Assembly (NCBI GenBank): GCA_964640935.1
Contig: CAZXIY010000044.1
Location: forward strand, 1-10,322
DNA length: 10,322 bases
Source of the DNA: CAZXIY01 sp964640935
Lineage (GTDB): Archaea; Thermoplasmatota; Thermoplasmata; Methanomassiliicoccales; Methanomethylophilaceae
Reading direction: 5' to 3'
Position numbers and translations under genes: made by a program
The notes under the pieces: model-generated
What the model saw: the letters and a program-made list of their open reading frames with translations, nothing else
Told to the model about the DNA's origin: nothing
Databases searched by the model: none
Shown: positions 1 to 5,174 of the stretch, one piece after another
How positions within the stretch are numbered: the first letter of the stretch is position 1
Layout of the letters: each line of letters opens with the position of its first letter

Positions 1-324
1 TGCCTGGCTGGTACCGGTGATCATGTTCTTAACGAAGTCACGGTGTCCGGGGGCGTCGATGACGGTGAAGTAGTATTTGTCGGTGTAGAATTTCTTGTGC
101 GCTACATCGATAGTGACTCCTCTCTCCCTCTCTTCTTTGAGTCCGTCCATGACCCATGCGAAATAGAAGGTTCCCTTACCTTTCTCTGTTGCTTCTTTCT
201 TATATTTCTCAACCAAGTGAGGGTCGATTGCACCGGTTTCGAGAAGGATCCTTCCCGTGAGGGTGGATTTTCCGTGGTCGACGTGTCCGATGATGACCAA
301 GTTCATGTGTTCTTTCTCTGCCAT
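1..324 (-). CDS. tuf: Translation elongation factor EF-1 alpha (archaeal EF-Tu equivalent), N-terminal part
   Basis: This is the GTPase that delivers aminoacyl-tRNA to the ribosomal A site. Only the first 108 residues are present; the gene runs off the left edge of the window. The start of the G domain is complete: P-loop G-H-V-D-H-G-K-S-T at residues 13-21, switch I E-R-G-V-T-I-D at about 67-73 and the G3 motif D-A-P-G-H at 90-94. The stretch around residues 45-60 (K-G-K-G-T-F-Y-F-A-W-V-M-D) is the archaeal/eukaryal EF-1 alpha form, not bacterial EF-Tu. The ATG at 322-324 is preceded by a strong Shine-Dalgarno (AAAGGAGG, 333-340 on the minus strand) with 8 bases between it and the start. It is the last visible gene of the rpsL-rpsG-fusA-tuf cluster, 72 bp after fusA, and probably has its own promoter in that gap. 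In many archaea rpsJ follows, outside this window. Confidence 0.97.
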   Translation of the reverse strand, partial: MAEKEHMNLVIIGHVDHGKSTLTGRILLETGAIDPHLVEKYKKEATEKGKGTFYFAWVMDGLKEERERGVTIDVAHKKFYTDKYYFTVIDAPGHRDFVKNMITGTSQA

Positions 325-382
325 CTTTATTTCCTCCTTTATAGGATATATTTGAGTGTGAAGTTCTCCATATTATGTTTTG

Positions 383-390
383 TATTTAAG
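383..390 (-). promoter_or_regulatory. Candidate TATA box for tuf (EF-1 alpha)
   Basis: On the minus strand the fusA-tuf gap reads AACTTAAATACAAAA, a good match to an archaeal TATA box (CTTAAATA) just after the fusA stop codon. Transcription starting about 25 bases on would give a leader of roughly 35 nt containing the AAAGGAGG ribosome binding site. The gap (325-396) is AT-rich and longer than the other gaps in the cluster, which fits an extra internal promoter for a highly expressed gene. No start site can be proven from sequence. Confidence 0.5.
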
Positions 391-396
391 TTTACC

Positions 397-2601
397 TTAG
401 GCTCCCGAGTAGTACCTTGAGTCGTACGGTTCGGGGCTAAGTCCTTTGCGCGTCCTGATGTCCGTCACGATCTTCTTCTGAAGATCAACAGGCACCTGCT
501 GGAATCCTGCGTTCTCCGTGGACCAGAGAGCGCGTCCCTGAGTCGCACCGCGGATCGCCGAAGCGAATCCGAACATCTCCGCGACAGGGCACATGGATGT
601 CACTGTTGCGTGAACGTCCTCCTGTCCCATCTCGAGTATTGTTCCGCGGCGCTGGTTGATGAGAGACACGACATCCCCCATGTTGTCCTGCGGCACGCTG
701 ACGAAGACCTTCTGCATAGGCTCCATGAGAACCCTGCCGGCCTCGCACATTGCACCGTAGACACCGTCCCTGACTGCAGGTATGACCTGTGCCGGACCTC
801 TGTGGATCGTATCTTCGTGGAGCTTCGCATCCATGAGACACACCTTGACACCGGAGACCTTCTCCGCTGCGAGCGGTCCTTTCACCATAGCTTCCTCGAA
901 TGCCTGCTTCACGAGCTCCATTGTCTCGTGCAGATACTGGATACCTTTCGTGCAGTCCATGAGAACGTTGTTGTTCTTGAACATCACGACGGACTTTGCC
1001 TGGTCCTTGTCCAATCCGAGCTCTTCGAGCTGTTTGGCCAGGGCCTTCGGGTCCTTGATCTTCGCATCCGGATCGATGTCACCCTTACGGATGGCACCTA
1101 TTATCGAGGCCTCGAGAGGCGATACGATGAAGTAGAATTTGTTATGCTTGTTGGGGGATTTCCCTTCGAACTCCGATGGGTTGGTCCCTTTGATACCTTC
1201 CTGGTAGACGACGATCGGAGGCGACGAGATGATCTCGACACCCTGTTCGTTCGTGATACGGTACTCGGTGATCTCCAGGTGGAGCTCTCCCATTCCGGAC
1301 AGAAGGTGCTCTCCTGTCTCGTTGTTGATCTCGACGTTGAGCGACGGGTCCGCTTTTGCGATGGTCCTGAGGACCTCCACGAGCTTCGGGAGGTCTTTCA
1401 TGTGCTTCGCCTCTATGGCCTTCGTGACCACAGGTTCGGAGTAGTGTGTCATCTTCTCGAACGGATCCATGTCCTTCAGCGACGATACGGTCGAACCCGC
1501 GATCGCGTCCTTGAGACCGGTGACTGCAACGATGTTGCCTGCCATGACCTCGTCGACGGGGATACGGTCGGCACCGACCGACAATGCGACGGTCTGGACC
1601 CTCTGTGGGTTGGGCATGCCTGAAATGTAGAGCGTCTGTCCTTTCTTGATCTTACCGGAGAACATCCTTCCGATAGCGACCTCTCCGGCGTGCTCGTCCA
1701 TGATGATCTTGTTGACCATGAACGCCACTTCTCCGTCGTCGTCGCAGTTCAGCATCTGTTTTCCGATAGGCGAGTCAAGATCGCCGTGCCAGATCGTCGG
1801 GATACGGTATTTCTGTGCCTCGAGCGGGTTGGGGACGTGCTTGATCGCCATCTCCAGAACGACTTCGTGGAGCGGGGATTTCTTTGCAAGTTCCTTCTCT
1901 TTGCCCTCGGCGCAGTAGTTGAAGACGTCCTTGAATGTTATTCCGGATTTCTTCATGTAAGGCGCGGATATTGCCCAGTTCTTGTACGCGGAACCGAATG
2001 CGACCGTTCCGTCCTCGATGTGCACCTGCCAGTCCTTGTTGAGAGGGGCGGGGAGTATGTCGTGGATCTTCTGGTTGAACTCGGCTACGAGTTTCGAGAA
2101 CTTGTCGATCATCATCTGAGGGGTGACCTGAAGTTCGTTGATCATCCTGTCCACCTTGTTGATGAACAGCATGGGTCTTACACGCTCTTTCAGGGCCTGC
2201 CTTATGACCGTCTCGGTCTGAGGCATGATCCCTTCAACGGCGCAACAAAGGATGAAGACACCGTCGAGAGCCCTCATGGCCCTTGTAACGTCTCCGCCGA
2301 AGTCTACGTGACCGGGCGTGTCGATGAGGTTGATGAGGTACTCGTGTCCCTCGAAGTTGTAGACCATCGATGCGTTGGCCGCGTTGATGGTGATTCCGCG
2401 GGCAGCTTCCTGCTCGTCGAAGTCGAGGAGCCTCTGCTTTCCTGCAAGTTCCTCGGACATCATTCCGGCACCTGCGATGAGGTTGTCCGAGAACGTTGTC
2501 TTTCCGTGATCGATATGCGCGGCGGTACCGATGTTCCTGATGTACTCAGGTTTCATCATGATGGTCGTCGCTTTCTTGATATTCTCTTCTTTTCTGCCCA
2601 T
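397..2601 (-). CDS. fusA: Translation elongation factor EF-2 (ribosomal translocase)
   Basis: This GTPase drives tRNA-mRNA translocation on the ribosome. Counting from the ATG at 2599-2601, the protein has 734 residues, normal for archaeal EF-2. Visible motifs are the P-loop A-H-I-D-H-G-K-T (28-35), switch I A-R-G-I-T-I (67-72), D-T-P-G-H (94-98) and N-K-V-D (148-151). The C-terminal domain IV loop L-H-E-D-T-I-H-R-G-P-A-Q places the expected diphthamide histidine at residue 600, as in other archaeal EF-2 proteins. The open frame extends 9 bases upstream to a GTG, but that GTG lies inside the Shine-Dalgarno (AAGGTGGA, about 5 bases before the ATG), and the family typically begins M-G-R-K-E; the ATG is therefore chosen. 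The gene lies 31 bp after rpsG, so probably the same transcript. An ATATATAC stretch in that gap could be a weak promoter but is not compelling. Residues 119-120 are Cys-Cys where relatives usually have V-D or similar. Confidence 0.97.
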   Translation of the reverse strand: MGRKEENIKKATTIMMKPEYIRNIGTAAHIDHGKTTFSDNLIAGAGMMSEELAGKQRLLDFDEQEAARGITINAANASMVYNFEGHEYLINLIDTPGHVDFGGDVTRAMRALDGVFILCCAVEGIMPQTETVIRQALKERVRPMLFINKVDRMINELQVTPQMMIDKFSKLVAEFNQKIHDILPAPLNKDWQVHIEDGTVAFGSAYKNWAISAPYMKKSGITFKDVFNYCAEGKEKELAKKSPLHEVVLEMAIKHVPNPLEAQKYRIPTIWHGDLDSPIGKQMLNCDDDGEVAFMVNKIIMDEHAGEVAIGRMFSGKIKKGQTLYISGMPNPQRVQTVALSVGADRIPVDEVMAGNIVAVTGLKDAIAGSTVSSLKDMDPFEKMTHYSEPVVTKAIEAKHMKDLPKLVEVLRTIAKADPSLNVEINNETGEHLLSGMGELHLEITEYRITNEQGVEIISSPPIVVYQEGIKGTNPSEFEGKSPNKHNKFYFIVSPLEASIIGAIRKGDIDPDAKIKDPKALAKQLEELGLDKDQAKSVVMFKNNNVLMDCTKGIQYLHETMELVKQAFEEAMVKGPLAAEKVSGVKVCLMDAKLHEDTIHRGPAQVIPAVRDGVYGAMCEAGRVLMEPMQKVFVSVPQDNMGDVVSLINQRRGTILEMGQEDVHATVTSMCPVAEMFGFASAIRGATQGRALWSTENAGFQQVPVDLQKKIVTDIRTRKGLSPEPYDSRYYSGA

Positions 2602-2632
2602 GGATTCCACCTTTTATTGTATATATCTAGTA

Positions 2633-3205
2633 TCAGCGGGCAGACTGTGCGACCCTTTCGATCTCTTCTTTCTTAGCCACGGAGAACGATGTCATATCGC
2701 CCTTCGCCGCGAGTATAAGCTCGTCTGCTATGCAGTCCGAGATCCCTTTCTTGTTCTTCGAGGATGCGCTGACGCAGCCCGTGCTAATGTTGCGGAGTGC
2801 GATGTCGAGCCTCCTCTGAGGGGAGATATCGACTGCCTTCGGAACGGATATTCCTCCGAACTGAAGCCTTGTGACTTCTTCGCGGGGGGCAGCGTTCTCG
2901 AGGCTGTCTACGAGGATCTGTACGGGGTTCTTCTTCGTCTTAGCGGCGATTATGTCGAACGCTTCAGATACCGCCCTGTACGACTTGAGTTTCTTTCCGG
3001 TGTATTTCTCAGTCCTCATAACATTGTTGATGAGTCTCTCGACAATACAGAGTTTTGATTTGCCGAACCATCTGTTCGCGTGCTTTCCGCCCGAGTGAGG
3101 CACATTTGTGGGGGTGAGGTCTATGTATTTTGCCAGTCCGCCATCGTTGACGGTGACCTCGGACAGATCGTATTTTCCGAAAATAAGTGCTTTACCTGCT
3201 TCCAT
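2633..3205 (-). CDS. rpsG: Small-subunit ribosomal protein S7 (uS7)
   Basis: S7 binds the 3' major domain of 16S rRNA, nucleates assembly of the 30S head and lies near the E site. The 190-residue protein is of archaeal length. Recognisable family segments are the rRNA-binding stretch around residues 38-64 (S-G-G-K-H-A-N-R-W-F-G-K-S-K, then I-V-E-R-L-I-N-N-V-M-R), the helix N-P-V-Q-I-L-V-D-S-L-E-N at 93-104 followed by A-P-R-E-E-V-T-R, and the C-terminal S-P-Q-R-R-L-D-I-A-L. The ATG at 3203-3205 follows the rpsL stop by 5 bases. Its Shine-Dalgarno (AAGGTGAT, about 3210-3217 on the minus strand) overlaps the rpsL stop codon, which suggests translational coupling. It is the second gene of the str cluster. 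Confidence 0.97.
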   Translation of the reverse strand: MEAGKALIFGKYDLSEVTVNDGGLAKYIDLTPTNVPHSGGKHANRWFGKSKLCIVERLINNVMRTEKYTGKKLKSYRAVSEAFDIIAAKTKKNPVQILVDSLENAAPREEVTRLQFGGISVPKAVDISPQRRLDIALRNISTGCVSASSKNKKGISDCIADELILAAKGDMTSFSVAKKEEIERVAQSAR

Positions 3206-3210
3206 CTAAA

Positions 3211-3639
3211 TCACCTTACAGGCTTGTCGGTCCTTCCCCTGACCATTTCGTTCAGGGCGACGTTGTTGACTTTGATGACCTTGTAACGGACTCCGGGGAT
3301 ATCACCGTATGAACGGCCCATCCTTCCGCCGATTCCTTCTACAAGCACCTCGTCGTGTTCGTCGATGAAGTTGATAGCTCCATCTCCTACCGCAAAGGCA
3401 GTGATCTGACGTCCGTTCTTTATGAGCTGGACCTTGACGCACTTCCTGATAGCGGAGTTAGGCTGCTTAGCCTCGATTCCCACTTTCTCCAGCACGATTC
3501 CGCGTGCCTGGGATGATCCCTCGAGAGGATCGGATTTCTCCCTAAGTTTCAGTACTCTCTTCTTGTACATCCTGTCCAGCCAGCGATGCTGCTGTCTGTC
3601 AGCCCTGAGTTTCCTTGCGGTATAAAGACCTCTACCCAA
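3211..3639 (-). CDS. rpsL: Small-subunit ribosomal protein S12 (uS12), TTG start
   Basis: S12 sits at the decoding centre and helps control tRNA selection. The 142-residue protein is of archaeal length and carries the near-universal K-Q-P-N-S-A-I-R-K-C loop (58-67) and the G-D-I-P-G-V-R-Y-K-V loop (112-121). The expected N-terminus M-G-R-G-L begins at a TTG codon (3637-3639), with Shine-Dalgarno GAGGTGA (3644-3650 on the minus strand) 4 bases upstream. The only nearby ATG (3650-3652) is in another frame and reads ATG-AGG-TGA, so it cannot be the start. rpsL is the first gene of the str operon here. The RNA polymerase, L30e and NusA genes that precede it in many archaea are absent, and an aminotransferase gene takes that place. 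Confidence 0.96.
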   Translation of the reverse strand: MGRGLYTARKLRADRQQHRWLDRMYKKRVLKLREKSDPLEGSSQARGIVLEKVGIEAKQPNSAIRKCVKVQLIKNGRQITAFAVGDGAINFIDEHDEVLVEGIGGRMGRSYGDIPGVRYKVIKVNNVALNEMVRGRTDKPVR

Positions 3640-3643
3640 TTTT

Positions 3644-3652
3644 TCACCTCAT
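3644..3652 (-). promoter_or_regulatory. rpsL ribosome binding site deciding a TTG start, with overlapping minimal ATG-AGG-TGA frame
   Basis: GAGGTGA matches the anti-Shine-Dalgarno in the 16S tail at the right end of this window (GAUCACCUCC) and lies 4 bases before the TTG of rpsL. The same nine bases contain an out-of-frame ATG followed after one codon by TGA, so initiation at that ATG would give only a dipeptide. Confidence 0.7.
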
Positions 3653-3689
3653 TTGTTTAATCTGAAGTAGTTCGCGATTAATGTTATCG

Positions 3690-3697
3690 TATTTAAA
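3690..3697 (-). promoter_or_regulatory. TATA box for the rpsL-rpsG-fusA-tuf operon
   Basis: Reading the minus strand, AAGCTTTAAATACG gives a purine-containing BRE-like stretch followed by TTTAAATA. Initiation about 25 bases on (around 3665) would give a leader of about 25 nt that contains the rpsL Shine-Dalgarno. It is the best archaeal promoter match in the 175-bp gap between the aminotransferase and rpsL, and the first gene of a ribosomal protein operon needs one. Confidence 0.65.
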
Positions 3698-3705
3698 GCT
3701 TAACG

Positions 3706-3735
3706 GCACGCTAATGCACATCGAGCCTAGCGTGC
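3706..3735. repeat. Perfect 8-bp inverted repeat upstream of the rpsL promoter
   Basis: The arms GCACGCTA (3706-3713) and TAGCGTGC (3728-3735) are exact reverse complements separated by 14 bases. The inner arm ends about 8 bases upstream of the rpsL TATA box. The position suits an operator for a dimeric regulator. As RNA it could also form a stem with a 14-nt loop at the end of the aminotransferase transcript, but no U-tract follows it on that strand, so an intrinsic terminator is less likely. Confidence 0.5.
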
Positions 3736-3797
3736 TACACTCACCGCATATTTAACAGCTTGTCCGATTCCGGAGCGATTTCGGTATCGGAACGCAT

Positions 3798-3810
3798 ATT
3801 CCGACGGAAT
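3798..3810. repeat. Short dyad ATTCCG-A-CGGAAT just after the aminotransferase stop
   Basis: Two 6-bp arms separated by a single base lie 4 bases beyond the aminotransferase stop codon. Further TCCGAT/ATCGGA-type symmetry follows at about 3768-3791. The region may fold in the 3' untranslated RNA of the aminotransferase. No T-run follows on the minus strand, so I do not call it a terminator. Confidence 0.3.
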
Positions 3811-3814
3811 TCGC

Positions 3815-4993
3815 TCACAGACCGAATGCGTCGCTGCACGCTTTCGACAGGAGCTTCATGCCGTTCTTCATCTGCTCGTCGTTCGCCGTTGCGAAGTTCA
3901 AACGGATCGTGTTCTCCCCGCCCCTGACGTGGAACGGACGCCCGGGCATTATCACGAGCTTCCTTTTGAGCGCTGCATCGTAGAGACGCATGGCATCCGT
4001 GCCGTCGGGTGTTCTGAGCCAGACGAACATGCCGCCTGTCGGATCGTTCCATCTCATGGAGTCGGGAAGATCGTCGGACATGAGGTCGAGGAACAGATTC
4101 TTCTTCCTCTTGTACTCTGCCCTTATCGGCACGAGGTACCTGTCGAGGTCGTTGTCGTCCAGGAAGCGGTCCACAACTTTCTGCGAGAACAGACCGGAAT
4201 GCAGGCAGCCCGCCTCGATCGATATCTTGGACTGCTCGATGAGCCAGTCCGGCACGATCATCCATCCGACCCTCATCGCCGGAGAGATTATCTTCGATAT
4301 CGATCCGGTGAACACGACGTTGTCGGACATGGAACGTATCGCTTTGCCCGCCCTGCCGTCGTATCCGAGCTCGCCGTATGCATCGTCCTCTATCATCAGC
4401 GTCTCCGAATCGTTGAGAAGCTCTGCGACCTGCTCTCTGGCACCTTCGCTGTAGCTCATCCCGGACGGATTCTGATGGTTCGGTATGCCGTAGAACAGCT
4501 TCGGTCTCTTCTTCATGGCCGCTTCCAGAGCGACCATGTCCGGACCGGATTCGTCGAGATCCACGCCGATGTACTTCGGAGCGTAGACGGAATAGGATTG
4601 GAGAGCGCCGAGGTATCCCGGATTCTCCACGATCATGCCGTCCCCGCGGTCGAGGAACATCTTGCCCATGTGGTCGAAGCATTCCTGCGACCCGTTGGTG
4701 ATGAAGATGTTCTCCGGCTTGGTGGAGAATCCCATCTCCTTCCTGCACCTGTCGGCGATCTTCTTCCTCAGAGAGTACAGACCCTCTGTCACGCCGTATT
4801 GGAGAGCATCGCATGCATCGTCCCCTTCGAGCACCTCGCACGCCGCCTTCTCCAGACCTTTGGTGTCGAAAAGCCTCTTGTCGGGAAGGCCTGTTGCGAA
4901 CGACGTCATGCCGGGCTGATTCGCTACCGATATCAATTGCATGATGTACGATTCGAGAATGTCATCCTTCCTCTTGGAGAAACGCGGCTGCAT
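3815..4993 (-). CDS. PLP-dependent aminotransferase, class I/II (2-aminoadipate / aromatic / MocR-like branch)
   Basis: A 392-residue cytosolic fold-type I aminotransferase. Visible family marks are the substrate-loop segment Y-G-V-T-E-G-L-Y-S-L-R (66-76), the cofactor-phosphate region T-N-G-S-Q-E (99-104), P-N-H-Q-N-P-S-G (171-178), E-D-D-A-Y-G-E-L (202-209, with the Asp that pairs with the PLP ring nitrogen), the Schiff-base lysine in G-S-I-S-K (Lys234), and the substrate-carboxylate arginine in I-R-L-N-F (Arg364). Such proteins use 2-oxoglutarate with substrates such as 2-aminoadipate, aromatic, branched-chain or alanine-type amino acids; the sequence alone does not fix the substrate. There is no DNA-binding GntR domain. 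The ATG at 4991-4993 has only a weak GCAGG upstream, and an AT-rich TATA-like element about 25-30 bases before it could give a leaderless or nearly leaderless mRNA. The gene is transcribed divergently from pyrG. Confidence 0.9.
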   Translation of the reverse strand: MQPRFSKRKDDILESYIMQLISVANQPGMTSFATGLPDKRLFDTKGLEKAACEVLEGDDACDALQYGVTEGLYSLRKKIADRCRKEMGFSTKPENIFITNGSQECFDHMGKMFLDRGDGMIVENPGYLGALQSYSVYAPKYIGVDLDESGPDMVALEAAMKKRPKLFYGIPNHQNPSGMSYSEGAREQVAELLNDSETLMIEDDAYGELGYDGRAGKAIRSMSDNVVFTGSISKIISPAMRVGWMIVPDWLIEQSKISIEAGCLHSGLFSQKVVDRFLDDNDLDRYLVPIRAEYKRKKNLFLDLMSDDLPDSMRWNDPTGGMFVWLRTPDGTDAMRLYDAALKRKLVIMPGRPFHVRGGENTIRLNFATANDEQMKNGMKLLSKACSDAFGL

Positions 4994-5006
4994 ATGCCTG
5001 CGAGAG

Positions 5007-5018
5007 AATCATATGATT
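5007..5018. promoter_or_regulatory. Perfect 12-bp palindrome AATCATATGATT, candidate operator of the aminotransferase
   Basis: The 12 bases are exactly self-complementary. They lie 14-25 bases before the aminotransferase ATG and abut the TATA-like AATATTAAT (minus strand, about 5017-5025). A protein bound here would cover the promoter or start site of that gene. The symmetry is seen directly; the operator role is inferred. Confidence 0.4.
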
Positions 5019-5054
5019 AATATTCTTCCATCGGAGGCCGTATCCTCGTTTGAC

Positions 5055-5062
5055 GTTCGAAC
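5055..5062. repeat. 8-bp palindrome GTTCGAAC
   Basis: A perfect palindrome in the aminotransferase-pyrG intergenic region, inside the longer word TGACGTTCGA (5051-5060) that recurs at 10153-10162. Eight-base palindromes are not rare by chance, so it is listed mainly because of its position and that recurrence. Confidence 0.25.
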
Positions 5063-5068
5063 TCAATA

Positions 5069-5113
5069 AAACACCGATTATACAGTACATTCATTCAATT
5101 ATATTTGGTGTTT
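5069..5113. repeat. Inverted repeat AAACACC ... GGTGTTT in the divergent promoter region
   Basis: Exact 7-bp arms at 5069-5075 and 5107-5113 enclose a 31-bp AT-rich spacer. They lie between the aminotransferase and pyrG and could be paired binding sites for a regulator of either gene. With arms this short, chance is possible. Confidence 0.3.
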
Positions 5114-5122
5114 ATAGACAAA

Positions 5123-5159
5123 TGAACATTAAGTTTATTAACAAGTCCTCTAATGTTCA
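5123..5159. promoter_or_regulatory. Perfect 9-bp inverted repeat TGAACATTA ... TAATGTTCA flanking the pyrG TATA box (candidate operator)
   Basis: The arms at 5123-5131 and 5151-5159 are exact reverse complements separated by 19 bases, and the likely TATA box (5134-5141) lies within the spacer. The left arm overlaps the expected BRE, and the right arm lies between TATA and the expected start site near 5163. Occupation would block TBP/TFB or polymerase, so repression of pyrG is the simplest reading. The arms lie upstream of the expected RNA, which argues for a DNA site and not an RNA hairpin. Confidence 0.55.
5134..5141 (+). promoter_or_regulatory. TATA box for pyrG
   Basis: TTTATTAA, preceded by the purine-rich ATTAAG, lies about 37 bases before the pyrG ATG. 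Initiation about 25 bases on would give a leader of only about 10 nt, which still contains the GTGAT (5165-5169) that can pair with the anti-Shine-Dalgarno. Confidence 0.5.
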
Positions 5160-5174
5160 ATCCCGTGATTTGAG

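Noticed and set aside
43..420. 125-codon plus-strand open frame at the left edge
   Set aside because: It lies antisense to EF-1 alpha and the fusA-tuf gap, has no homology I recognise, and is explained by the real genes on the minus strand.
2599..2610. GTG at 2608-2610 as the EF-2 start
   Set aside because: The GTG is part of the Shine-Dalgarno GGTGG for the ATG at 2599-2601, and the family starts M-G-R-K.
610..2676. Long plus-strand frames over EF-2 (337 and 328 codons)
   Set aside because: They are antisense shadows of fusA with His/Asp/Val/Leu-rich composition typical of reverse-strand reading and no recognisable domain.
3741..4841. 366-codon minus-strand frame overlapping the aminotransferase
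   Set aside because: Extremely Arg/Asp-rich translation in a shifted frame of a gene with clear PLP-enzyme motifs.
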